Shown here piece by piece: positions 36,115 to 43,873 of a DNA stretch of 64,000 nucleotides; positions within the stretch are counted from its first letter, which is position 1; every line of letters begins with the position of its first letter. A program made the translations under genes and the position numbers. The stretch comes from Arcticibacter tournemirensis. GTDB taxonomy: Bacteria; Bacteroidota; Bacteroidia; Sphingobacteriales; Sphingobacteriaceae. The notes below the pieces were generated by a model. It made no database searches and was not told where the DNA came from. It worked only from the letters and a program-made list of their open reading frames with translations. The DNA lies in assembly GCF_006716645.1 (NCBI RefSeq), contig NZ_VFPL01000001.1, positions 62,001-126,000 on the forward strand. The letters run 5' to 3'.

Positions 36115-38637
36115 TTAATTCGCTTCCCGGAGCTCTTTAATAGATGCCGCAATTACCGTTATCTGCTGATTCAGAATTTCTTTAAGCTCTGGGCCGGCAC
36201 TCTGCAGTTGTCCCTGCTTACGTTGCCGCAGTCCTTCGAATAATGATAGAATGAATTTATCTATACCGTACTGTTTGTATTTAATGCCTAAATCTTTGAA
36301 CGTGCCGATTCTGTCCTTAATTACATTTACGTCATTTATCCTGCCAAGAATTCCCAGGTAGGCAGGAACCATTTCCACCTTGCTCTGCAAGTCGGCAGTC
36401 TCGTATGCTTTAGCGATATAGCCCAACTCCTCGGGTCCGCCATTTAAGGCATAAATAGTGGATATTGCCTTACTAAGGTCGCCTTTACTATCCTTTTCAA
36501 GACCTTTAGCAAGATTAAACGCGTCGGCAGGGCTGATCATAGTAATCCCTAACAGGGCGGCGCCCTGTACTGCATATGACTGGCTTTTTATAGCTACATC
36601 AAATAATTGCCGGTTTGAAGGATCTTTTAAAGAAGCGATAGCACCGACGGCCGCCGCCCTGACCAAGGTCTTCGGATCGTTTTTAGCTAGTTCCAAAAGG
36701 ATAGGAAGAGCCGCTTCTTTAATCGATTCATTGGTCAGGTCGAGGGCATTTATCGCCACGATTCGTAAGCCATAATACTTATCTTTCAAAGCTGCCAACA
36801 TTACACCGCGGGCACCTGCGTCCTGCTGTTGTTTTTCGGAGCTAGCCTCAATAGCTTCCAGGCGGTCTACATAAAGAGGAGCATTAAAATACTGGAATAC
36901 AAACCCGGAGACCGACTTGTTATCCGTCTTACGGGCCAGAAGCACTTTATCTCCATCCACATTGACGAGGTCGGGTTTAGACGAGGCTCTAAAACTTAAA
37001 GTATCTGATTTGTTCCTCATCCAAACGGAATGCCGTTCCCTCTTTCCGCCGGTATAAATATCAATGGCAAGAGGCAAAATAAACGCTTCATCCTCCTGTT
37101 TTTGCTGAAGAATCACCTTTTGGGTTTTTGAGGCTTCATCCCACGCATAATCAATACTCAACACAGGATGCCCCGACCTGAAATACCATTGGTTAAAGAA
37201 CCAGTTAAGATCTTTTCCGCTCACTTCTTCCAGGGCGAGTCTGAGCTGATGAGCCTCTCCATTTTTAAAAGCATTTTGCCTGAGATAAAGGTTTAGCCCT
37301 TTAAAAAAAGCATCTTCGCCCAGATAATTCCGAAGCATATTTAAAATACGGCCGCCCTTCTGATAACTTACGAGATCGAACATATCTTCTTTATCCCGAT
37401 AGTGAAACCGTACAAGTTTCTTGGCTGAATCGCTTTCGGATCCGAGGTATGATTCCATGGACTTATAACCATGAGCATCACCTTTATCTTTTCCATATTT
37501 ATATTCATTCCACAGCACCTCGCTAAAATCCGCGAATGATTCATTAACTGTGAGGTTGCTCCAGCTTTCAGTAGTGACATAATCGCCAAACCACTGATGA
37601 AATAACTCATGAGCGATAACGTCTTCGCCCTTGTTTTCGTCAAGAAGTTCACGGTCGGTTGCCTGAACAAATTCGCCGTGCAGTGTAGCTGTAGTATTTT
37701 CCATTGCACCGCTCACAAAGTCGCGCACAACAATCTGCGAGTATTTGTTCCATGGAAAGTCGACTCCGAGCTTCTTCGAAAAGAACTCCATCATCTCTGG
37801 AGTATTTCCAAAGATTTGCTTTGCATAGGGGGCATAGGCTGGTTCGAGATAATAATTCACTTCTTTATCGCGCCACTTATCTTTATATATTTTAAAGTCG
37901 CCGACAGCCATCATAAAAAGATATGGAGAATGAGGAAGGTCCATCTTCCATGTATCTGTACGGGTACCATCAATATTATTCTTTTGCGCAACCAGACGGC
38001 CATTCGAAAGAGTAACATATTTGGAAGCTACAGTCATGCTTAATTCAGAAGTAGTTTTCTGATTAGGCCTGTCTATTGTAGGAAACCATACAGATGAGGC
38101 CTCAGTCTCACCCTGCGTCCATATTTGTATAGGCTTAGACTTATCTTTACCATCGGGATTAATGAAATATAACCCTTTTGCATCGGAGATGGCGGCGCTG
38201 CCCTCTGCTTTAAATTCATCAGGCTTTGCGGTGTAATCCACAAAGACGGTATATTTTTCGGTCTGCCTGTAGCTCCGGTCGAGCTTAACAGAGATCTGCT
38301 TCCCGTTATAAACGTATTTAAGTGGCGTCAGTTTAGTACCCGCAATGAGAGCGACGTTTTTTATATCCATACCTTTAGCATCAAGCCGAAGGGAATCTGT
38401 GGAATAAAAATGAGGTTTTAATGTAATCCACGCTTTTCCGTAAAGGTATCTTTTAGCATAATCAAAGCTAACATCCAGCTTTGTATGTACCAGATCGTTA
38501 ATCTTTTCGGGTGTTTCCCTGTAAATTTCTATTGCCGGATGCTGTCCTTTGATATCCTGGGCGAAGGTCTTCGCATTTAACGCTATTGCCGCAGCAAGTA
38601 ACAGCACTTTTGCTGTCCTGATTACATCATTATTCAT
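36115..38637 (-). CDS. M1-family aminopeptidase (aminopeptidase N-like)
   Basis: This is a secreted zinc aminopeptidase of 840 residues. After a signal peptide (cleavage near KTFAQD) comes the M1 N-terminal beta domain. The exopeptidase motif SGAMENTTA follows, then the zinc motif HELFH (343-347) with the third ligand in NESFADF. A C-terminal region (about 600-800) reads as HEAT-like repeats. It degrades peptides in the periplasm or at the outer membrane. It lies alone between a convergent-side gene and the thioredoxin-like gene upstream. Confidence 0.95.
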   Translation of the reverse strand: MNNDVIRTAKVLLLAAAIALNAKTFAQDIKGQHPAIEIYRETPEKINDLVHTKLDVSFDYAKRYLYGKAWITLKPHFYSTDSLRLDAKGMDIKNVALIAGTKLTPLKYVYNGKQISVKLDRSYRQTEKYTVFVDYTAKPDEFKAEGSAAISDAKGLYFINPDGKDKSKPIQIWTQGETEASSVWFPTIDRPNQKTTSELSMTVASKYVTLSNGRLVAQKNNIDGTRTDTWKMDLPHSPYLFMMAVGDFKIYKDKWRDKEVNYYLEPAYAPYAKQIFGNTPEMMEFFSKKLGVDFPWNKYSQIVVRDFVSGAMENTTATLHGEFVQATDRELLDENKGEDVIAHELFHQWFGDYVTTESWSNLTVNESFADFSEVLWNEYKYGKDKGDAHGYKSMESYLGSESDSAKKLVRFHYRDKEDMFDLVSYQKGGRILNMLRNYLGEDAFFKGLNLYLRQNAFKNGEAHQLRLALEEVSGKDLNWFFNQWYFRSGHPVLSIDYAWDEASKTQKVILQQKQEDEAFILPLAIDIYTGGKRERHSVWMRNKSDTLSFRASSKPDLVNVDGDKVLLARKTDNKSVSGFVFQYFNAPLYVDRLEAIEASSEKQQQDAGARGVMLAALKDKYYGLRIVAINALDLTNESIKEAALPILLELAKNDPKTLVRAAAVGAIASLKDPSNRQLFDVAIKSQSYAVQGAALLGITMISPADAFNLAKGLEKDSKGDLSKAISTIYALNGGPEELGYIAKAYETADLQSKVEMVPAYLGILGRINDVNVIKDRIGTFKDLGIKYKQYGIDKFILSLFEGLRQRKQGQLQSAGPELKEILNQQITVIAASIKELREAN

Positions 38638-38749
38638 ATGTTAAAAGCTCCAATACTAACACATTTTTAAACTTGTTAGTATAATAATATGCTAAAATGT
38701 TACAAGAGCTCAACAGAAATCAAAAAGGAGAGGTTTAAATTGCTATCCG

Positions 38750-39238
38750 TTATTTCTTATAGCTTTTAGGGTCAAGAGCTTTTGGTGTCCACGCATTCAA
38801 AAAATCCAGTACCTTTTTTGTGCTGTGACCTTCGCCCTGTTCCAGATATGCACTGTTTTGTGTGTGAAGGCGGTTACCCTTTCCGTCGAGAATTACAAAG
38901 ACGGGAAAGCCGAACCGTTGCGGAAAGCCGAGTGTGGCAAGCGTCTCTTCATTCCTATTTTCCTTGCTATAGTTTACATGTACTACTATAAAATTTTTAT
39001 TCATTACGGTGCTTAGCGTGTCGTTCTCTAGTATAAGTTGGTTAAAGCGTAAACACCATACACACCAGTTTCCTCCAATCTGAAGAAATACATGCTTACC
39101 TTCATTCCCAGCGCGCGATACTGCGTTTGCGATATCAGCTTTTGCATTGGCAAAAGGATTATATAGCTGCGGAGTCTGTGCAGAAGCATTTAATATAACC
39201 GCAACTGATAGAAGAAGTAACAAAATTTTTTTTTTCAT
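38750..39238 (-). CDS. Secreted thioredoxin-fold protein
   Basis: A 162-residue protein with a signal peptide and a thioredoxin-like domain of the DUF255/thiol-disulfide type. The active-site CVWC is at residues 59-62 (GGNWCVWCLRFNQ) and a cis-Pro is expected in GFPVFVILDG. It probably acts on periplasmic thiols or disulfides. The ATG follows a run of eight As and a gene-poor stretch. Confidence 0.88.
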   Translation of the reverse strand: MKKKILLLLLSVAVILNASAQTPQLYNPFANAKADIANAVSRAGNEGKHVFLQIGGNWCVWCLRFNQLILENDTLSTVMNKNFIVVHVNYSKENRNEETLATLGFPQRFGFPVFVILDGKGNRLHTQNSAYLEQGEGHSTKKVLDFLNAWTPKALDPKSYKK

Positions 39239-39398
39239 ATCATTAAAATATCCTGATTATAGATCGATTCCCGAATCGTTTCACAACCATCTTAGACAAA
39301 GATAACATGAGCGAGTTATTCAATCCTTAACATATTTTAACAATTCGGCTGTTAAACCATTCGCACGCTCAACTATCTATTCAATAAAACACAGAGAA

Positions 39399-39827
39399 AT
39401 GAAAAAGATAATTTTTACTGCCCTTTTATTTATGGGCCTTGCAACCGCAGGATTTTCACAGGACAGACCTCAGAGAGAAAAGAAAACGCCGGAAGAACGC
39501 GCACAGTTAATGACTGATCATCTCGCTAAGAAGCTTTCGCTATCGGACAAACAAAAGTCAGAAATTTATAAGATCAATCTCGACCGGGCAAAAGAGATGG
39601 ATAAATCAATGGCCAAAACGAGTGCCGAAAGAAAACAGGCTTTCGAGCAGCAAAAAAAACAGTTTGAAGCATCTGACGAAAAAATAAACAAAGTACTTAC
39701 AGACGATCAGAAGAAAACCTATGCTGAGCTTAAAGCCCAGCGCATGGAAAAGATGAAGGCGCATAAAGGTGATTTCAGAAAAAAAGGGAGGAGTAAGAAG
39801 GCTGACGCATCTGAGAAAGAAGGCTAA
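39399..39827 (+). CDS. Periplasmic Spy/CpxP-like (DUF4890-type) protein
   Basis: After a signal peptide (cleavage near GFSQD), the 120-residue mature part is helical and highly charged. It has two LTxxQ-like segments, LSLSDKQKSEIYK and VLTDDQKKTYAEL, as in Spy/CpxP-type chaperones and sensors of envelope stress. The C-terminal 20 residues are Lys-rich. The gene is followed by a strong terminator, so it is transcribed alone. Confidence 0.8.
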   Translation: MKKIIFTALLFMGLATAGFSQDRPQREKKTPEERAQLMTDHLAKKLSLSDKQKSEIYKINLDRAKEMDKSMAKTSAERKQAFEQQKKQFEASDEKINKVLTDDQKKTYAELKAQRMEKMKAHKGDFRKKGRSKKADASEKEG

Positions 39828-39850
39828 TTGAAAAGAGTTGGTGATTAAAC

Positions 39851-39883
39851 AAAAAAGCGGCGGACATTCTGTCGCTTTTTTTT
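39851..39883 (+). terminator. Intrinsic terminator after the Spy-like gene
   Basis: AAAAAAGCG and CGCTTTTTT pair around a 13-nt loop, with a T-run. Confidence 0.85.
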
Positions 39884-39960
39884 ATTTTCTGAAGATTGCC
39901 ATGAAACTGTCATACAATGAATATTAAACCGCATAAGCTTTTTACATCGCCAATCAACGT

Positions 39961-39991
39961 TTGTTTCTAGAACATTCCTGCGTATATTTGC
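39961..39991 (+). promoter_or_regulatory. Complete Bacteroidota promoter before pdhB
   Basis: TTTG at 39961-39964 and TATATTTG at 39984-39991 are separated by 19 nt, which is the expected spacing. The leader would be about 25 nt. Confidence 0.7.
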
Positions 39992-40021
39992 GTTCCAAAA
40001 AAAATCATTTAGTAGCAAACA

Positions 40022-41008
40022 ATGAGAGAAATACAGTTCAGAGAGGCGCTTCGTGAAGCAATGAACGAAGAGATGCGTAAAGACGAAAAGATATTCTTAA
40101 TGGGTGAAGAGGTTGCTGAATACAATGGCGCATATAAGGTAAGCCAGGGTATGCTGGCTGAATTCGGGCCTAAACGAGTGATTGACACCCCTATTGCTGA
40201 ACTGGGGTTTGCGGGCATTGGCACCGGAGCTGCAATGAACGGATTACGTCCTATCGTTGAGTTCATGACCTTTAACTTTTCTTTAGTTGCTATTGACCAG
40301 ATAATAAATGGTGCAGCAAAAATTCTCTCGATGAGTGGCGGTCAGTTTTCTGCTCCAATTGTGTTCCGCGGACCTACTGGCAACGCAGGACAGCTTGGAG
40401 CGCAGCATTCACAGAATTTTGAAAACTGGTACGCTAACTGCCCCGGGCTGAAAGTTGTGGTTCCGTCTAATCCGTATGACGCAAAGGGATTGTTGAAACA
40501 GTCAATCATTGACCCTGATCCGGTGATCTTTATGGAGTCAGAAGTAATGTATGGCGATAAAGGAGAAGTTCCTGAAGAAGAATATTATCTGGAACTAGGA
40601 AAAGCCCACGTAGAAAAAGAGGGCACAGATGTTACAATAGTATCATTCGGCAAAATGTTGTCGCGCGCTGTGCATCCTTCTATAGAAGAATTAAACAAAG
40701 AGGGGATCAATGCCGAAGTGATCAATCTTCGCACTGTTCGTCCGATAGATTACGATACGATTATTAACTCCGTTAAGAAAACCAACAGGCTGGTAATTGT
40801 AGAAGAAGCATGGCCTCTTGCCTCTATTTCAGGAGAGATCGCATTTAAAGTTCAGAAGGATGCATTCGATTATCTTGACGCACCTGTTATCCGTGTTGTG
40901 TGTGCTGACGTACCACTCCCTTATGCACCAACTTTAATCAAGGAAGCATTACCAAATCCTGAGAAGGTAGTAAATGCTGTAAAAAGCGTATTGTACGTAG
41001 AAAAATAA
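40022..41008 (+). CDS. pdhB: Pyruvate dehydrogenase E1 component, beta subunit
   Basis: The 328-residue product starts with REIQFREALREAMNEEM and shows the thiamine-diphosphate-site pattern of E1-beta (GFAGIGTGAAMNGLRPIVEFMTFNF), then GPTGNAGQLGAQHSQ and the C-terminal transketolase domain. With the alpha subunit it decarboxylates pyruvate and passes the acetyl group to E2. The alpha subunit and E2 are not adjacent; pdhB has its own promoter and an exceptionally strong terminator. Branched-chain 2-oxoacid E1-beta is the nearest alternative, but the sequence fits pyruvate better. Confidence 0.92.
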   Translation: MREIQFREALREAMNEEMRKDEKIFLMGEEVAEYNGAYKVSQGMLAEFGPKRVIDTPIAELGFAGIGTGAAMNGLRPIVEFMTFNFSLVAIDQIINGAAKILSMSGGQFSAPIVFRGPTGNAGQLGAQHSQNFENWYANCPGLKVVVPSNPYDAKGLLKQSIIDPDPVIFMESEVMYGDKGEVPEEEYYLELGKAHVEKEGTDVTIVSFGKMLSRAVHPSIEELNKEGINAEVINLRTVRPIDYDTIINSVKKTNRLVIVEEAWPLASISGEIAFKVQKDAFDYLDAPVIRVVCADVPLPYAPTLIKEALPNPEKVVNAVKSVLYVEK

Positions 41009-41020
41009 CAGAATATTTAA

Positions 41021-41069
41021 TATACAACAAAAAGGCCGGCCTGAATAAGGCTGGCTTTTTTGTTGTATA
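41021..41069 (+). terminator. Very long terminator hairpin after pdhB
   Basis: A 22-bp stem (TATACAACAAAAAGGCCGGCCT with its partner, two G-T wobbles only) closes a 5-nt loop. It also functions in the opposite direction for the convergent Lrp gene. Confidence 0.9.
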
Positions 41070-41088
41070 AATGGGAGGGAAAAGAAGA

Positions 41089-41565
41089 TTATAAATCCAG
41101 ACTTATCTGGCGTTTAATGCTTTCTTCCAGCGAAATAAATGTTTCCGTGCGCGAAATGCCTTCAACGGTCTGAATATTTTCATTCAGCACCTCCCGAAGA
41201 TGATTAGTGTCGCGACAAATAATTTTAGCAAACATGCTCCAGGCCCCTGTGGTATAATGCAACTCTACGATTTCTTTTATTTTGACCAGCTTGGCTACTG
41301 CATCTTTATAGGTTGAACCTTTTTCAAGATAAATGCCCAGATAAGCACAAACGTCGTACCCGATCTTTTGCGCATCTACAATCAAATTAGAGCCTTTGAT
41401 AATTCCGAGATCCTGCATTTTCTTCATCCGCACATGTATCGTTCCTCCCGAAACAATCAGCTTTTTGGCGATTTCCGTATAGGGGATTGTAGCATCTTCC
41501 ATCAGTATAGACAGGATCTGCATATCCAGATTATCAATTTCTAAATTAACGCTCTTCTTTTCCAT
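41089..41565 (-). CDS. Lrp/AsnC-family transcriptional regulator
   Basis: The start is the ATG at 41565 (MEKKSVNLEIDNLDMQIL, 158 residues). The N-terminal winged helix-turn-helix (about residues 10-60; YTEIAKKLIVSGGTIHVRMKKM) is followed by the ligand-binding RAM domain (about 70-150). Members sense amino acids and act as octamers or similar assemblies. Divergent to it lies the first tRNA-like RNA gene, whose promoter could be within its reach. Confidence 0.93.
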   Translation of the reverse strand: MEKKSVNLEIDNLDMQILSILMEDATIPYTEIAKKLIVSGGTIHVRMKKMQDLGIIKGSNLIVDAQKIGYDVCAYLGIYLEKGSTYKDAVAKLVKIKEIVELHYTTGAWSMFAKIICRDTNHLREVLNENIQTVEGISRTETFISLEESIKRQISLDL

Positions 41566-41641
41566 GGAATATTTGAAAGATATTAATATACCCACGAAGT
41601 AAATAAAAACTTAGCAAAAATTAAAATATTTTGTTAAAATA

Positions 41642-41674
41642 TTTGCAACAAATATCAGATACAGCCTATCTTTG
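41642..41674 (+). promoter_or_regulatory. Promoter of tRNA-like RNA copy 1
   Basis: TTTG at 41642-41645 and TATCTTTG at 41667-41674 are 21 nt apart, a full Bacteroidota promoter. The predicted start is about 30 nt before the tRNA-like fold. Confidence 0.75.
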
Positions 41675-41709
41675 TATAAGACAACCGGAAATACTAGTTG
41701 TTTATACAC

Positions 41710-41816
41710 TGTAGGGTGGTGAAACAGGCAGACACACCTCCTTGTCTCGGTGGCGGAGAATATGGGAAACTGGCGACAGCTAACCACTCCTTGAAGGTTC
41801 GATTCCTTCCCCTACA
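41710..41816 (+). ncRNA. tRNA-like RNA with oversized variable arm, copy 1
   Basis: This 107-nt sequence folds like a class II tRNA. The acceptor is TGTAGGG/CCCTACA (41710-41716 with 41810-41816) and position 73 is G. The D-stem is GTG/CAC with GG in the loop. The T-arm is GAAGG-TTCGATT-CCTTC (41793-41809), which is fully canonical. The anticodon arm would be CCTCC-TTGTCTC-GGTGG, with one T-T mismatch and GTC (41744-41746) at the anticodon position, but T at position 37 is unusual. The variable region is about 39 nt, far longer than in Leu, Ser or Tyr tRNAs, and can form GGAG/CTCC plus an inner CTG-GCGA-CAG hairpin with a GNRA loop. CCA is not encoded. I cannot say whether it is charged or translated. 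Confidence 0.6.
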
Positions 41817-41856
41817 GCTCCTTTCGTTTAATTTAGGTTTATAATTGGTTAGTTTG

Positions 41857-41886
41857 AGCTCTCGCCCATCGGGAGCTTAATTTTTT
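41857..41886 (+). terminator. Terminator of tRNA-like RNA copy 1
   Basis: AGCTCTCG-CCCAT-CGGGAGCT (one G-T pair) is followed by TAATTTTTT. A 40-nt trailer between the fold and this hairpin is shared with copy 2. Confidence 0.85.
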
Positions 41887-42043
41887 AATACACTTCCAGG
41901 TTTTCGCACTCATCCATAATCATTCTCCGACGTTTTGATATTTCCTGCGCAGGATCGTTTCTAAAAATTTATATTTGCCAGAATCTTACAGATTTACCTT
42001 TTAGGCAATCAAGGTTTCTCAGTAAGAACTAACATTCGAAACA

Positions 42044-42796
42044 ATGAAAAGATACTTCTTGCTGATATTTGTATTCATCTCTATTTCTGGCTATGCTCAG
42101 AATAACCTTAATAATTACAGGTATATTATAGTTCCTAAAAAGTTTAGCTTCTTTAAAGAGGAGGATCAGTATAAATTAAATACCTTAAGTAAAGCACTTC
42201 TGGAAGCTAAAGGTTTTACAGTGTATTTTGACAACAGAGAGTTACCTGATGACATCGCAGCAAATAAGTGCAAGGCGCTTAGTTATGAACTACAGGAAAG
42301 AAAAACAATGTTTGCTACCAACCTAACCTTCTCTCTTAAAGACTGTAAAGGCAATGTGCTATATAAAAGCAAGGAAGGAAAAAGCAGGGAAAAAGATTTC
42401 AGGGCTTCCTATACTCTTGCACTGAGAGATGCTTTTGAACCGTTCAACGAAGTTCAGTATGTATATACAGCGCCTGCCGAAGCAACTGTTCAGCAGCAAT
42501 CAAATATTCAAAACGCTGTAACAACCTCCGCAAGCACCCCGGTTCCGCAAACAGCCTCAGAACCTTCAGCAGCAGTGAGTGAAACACTATATGCACAACC
42601 GACAACCAATGGCTATCAATTAATTGACACCACACCAAAAGTGGTTTTAACCCTTCTTAAAACTTCCGTGGAAGACTATTTTATAGGTAGTACAAGTATC
42701 TCGAATGGTATCGTTTTCAAAAAGAATGACAGCTGGATTTTTGAATATTATACAAACGGTAAACTAATCAGCAAGAAACTCCTGATTAAATTTTAA
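42044..42796 (+). CDS. Secreted protein of unknown function
   Basis: A 250-residue protein with a signal peptide (cleavage near GYAQNN). The N-terminal part (YRYIIVPKKFSFFKEEDQYKLN... LSKALLEAKGFTVYF) is a pattern I recall from uncharacterised Bacteroidota proteins. It is followed by a Thr/Ser/Ala/Gln-rich linker (about 150-190) and a short beta-rich C-terminal region ending in LISKKLLIKF. It lies between the two tRNA-like RNA genes. A terminator-like hairpin resembling theirs follows at about 42822-42854. Confidence 0.7.
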   Translation: MKRYFLLIFVFISISGYAQNNLNNYRYIIVPKKFSFFKEEDQYKLNTLSKALLEAKGFTVYFDNRELPDDIAANKCKALSYELQERKTMFATNLTFSLKDCKGNVLYKSKEGKSREKDFRASYTLALRDAFEPFNEVQYVYTAPAEATVQQQSNIQNAVTTSASTPVPQTASEPSAAVSETLYAQPTTNGYQLIDTTPKVVLTLLKTSVEDYFIGSTSISNGIVFKKNDSWIFEYYTNGKLISKKLLIKF

Positions 42797-42909
42797 ACGT
42801 ATTTAACAGTAATAAACGGCTAGTTTGGGCGCTCATATGCGAGAGCTTTTTGTGGATTATTCCAGTGAACTGCATCCACTAAATATGAACTACCCGAAAT
42901 CACTTTTGA

Positions 42910-43290
42910 CAACAGGCGTTATCCTGCGCTCAATTAAAAGCACAATCAGAAAGATCCGACACCATTTTGGCATGGACCTCCTGCTACTTTCCTCCCGAAC
43001 CCTCCTTTCCCGGTGGCAACGCAGCAATGTATCGTTATTTAAAGAACACCATCAGGAGTACAAAATCTCCCGGCAGGAAAAGAGTTATAACGAGTTTCAC
43101 AATTGGTGAAGACGGAAGCATCAGCGACTGCAAAATCTTCCGTGGCCTGAATAAAAAAACCGACAAGCGCATTCTTAAAAGCCTTAAAAATATGCCAGAC
43201 TGGATTTTCCCCGGCATGGATAAAAGACGTACGTCTTATACGCTTCCGCTTTTATTTGAAGAGGGGAGATTGAAGACGCCTGAGGATTAG
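42910..43290 (+). pseudogene. Remnant of a TonB C-terminal-domain gene
   Basis: From the TTG at 42967 the frame encodes 107 residues with the marks of a TonB C-terminal domain: PEPSFPGGNAAMYRYLKN, then ITSFTIGEDGSISDCKI, MPDWIFPGM and YTLPLLFEEG. The frame is open only back to 42910, has no ATG, and lacks the membrane anchor and Pro-rich spacer that a working TonB needs. I take it as a decayed or 5'-truncated copy. A short TTG-started protein is the alternative. Confidence 0.55.
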
Positions 43291-43373
43291 AGCAGATTAT
43301 GAATTGCCAATTCGTTAACATTAGGTTAATATTGTTATTCGATTAATATTTTTTTAATTTTCTTATTGAAATT

Positions 43374-43405
43374 TTTGCAAAACAAAAACATACTCCTTAT
43401 CTTTG
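43374..43405 (+). promoter_or_regulatory. Promoter of tRNA-like RNA copy 2
   Basis: TTTG at 43374-43377 and TATCTTTG at 43398-43405, 20 nt apart. The sequence between the boxes differs from copy 1 while the boxes are kept, which argues that they are under selection. Confidence 0.75.
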
Positions 43406-43440
43406 TATCAACAAGTTCTTTAAAAGACAATATCAAATAC

Positions 43441-43547
43441 TGTAGGGTGGTGAAACAGGCAGACACACCTCCTTGTCTCGGTGGCGGAGAATACGGGAAA
43501 CTGGCAACAGCTAACCACTCCTTGAAGGTTCGATTCCTTCCCTTACA
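43441..43547 (+). ncRNA. tRNA-like RNA with oversized variable arm, copy 2
   Basis: This differs from copy 1 at three of 107 positions. One change turns the GNRA loop GCGA into GCAA, still GNRA. One turns an acceptor G-C pair into G-T, still paired. The third (T to C at the position equivalent to 41763) lies in the variable arm and weakens one possible pair there. The anticodon-position GTC is at 43475-43477. The pattern of changes fits selection for structure. Upstream leader sequence is not shared, so only the RNA, its trailer and its terminator are duplicated. Confidence 0.6.
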
Positions 43548-43586
43548 GCCCTTTCGTTTAATTTAGGTTTATAATTGGTTAGTTTG

Positions 43587-43616
43587 AGCTCTCGCCCATC
43601 GGGAGCTTATTTTTTT
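43587..43616 (+). terminator. Terminator of tRNA-like RNA copy 2
   Basis: The same hairpin as copy 1, followed by TATTTTTTT. The stretch from here to the next gene (about 255 bases) is A+T-rich without visible features. Confidence 0.85.
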
Positions 43617-43873
43617 AAAAGCAATTGATACCGAACCCTGATAATTAATATAGTTAACAATTCCTTATAGTTTTACCAATGTTAAGTTATACTTAATAAG
43701 TCGTAAGTTTTAAGAATAAAGCGACAGATAGTCTTAACCTTATTAAAAAACAATAAATCATTTGACGATTATACAATTTACAAGTTATTACGTATAACTT
43801 AGTACTATTCAACTTTAGCTAAACAATTTGTATATTGATGCTTCATCTCAACTTATGAAGTCCGCTTCTCAAG

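Noticed and set aside
41736-41748. CACCTCCTT in the tRNA-like RNA matches the 16S rRNA anti-Shine-Dalgarno
   Set aside because: The bases fall in the anticodon stem and loop of the proposed fold, and this phylum makes little use of Shine-Dalgarno pairing; likely chance.
43366-43566. 66-residue open frame over RNA copy 2
   Set aside because: It runs through the tRNA-like RNA and its promoter; the equivalent frame at copy 1 is not kept as a gene.
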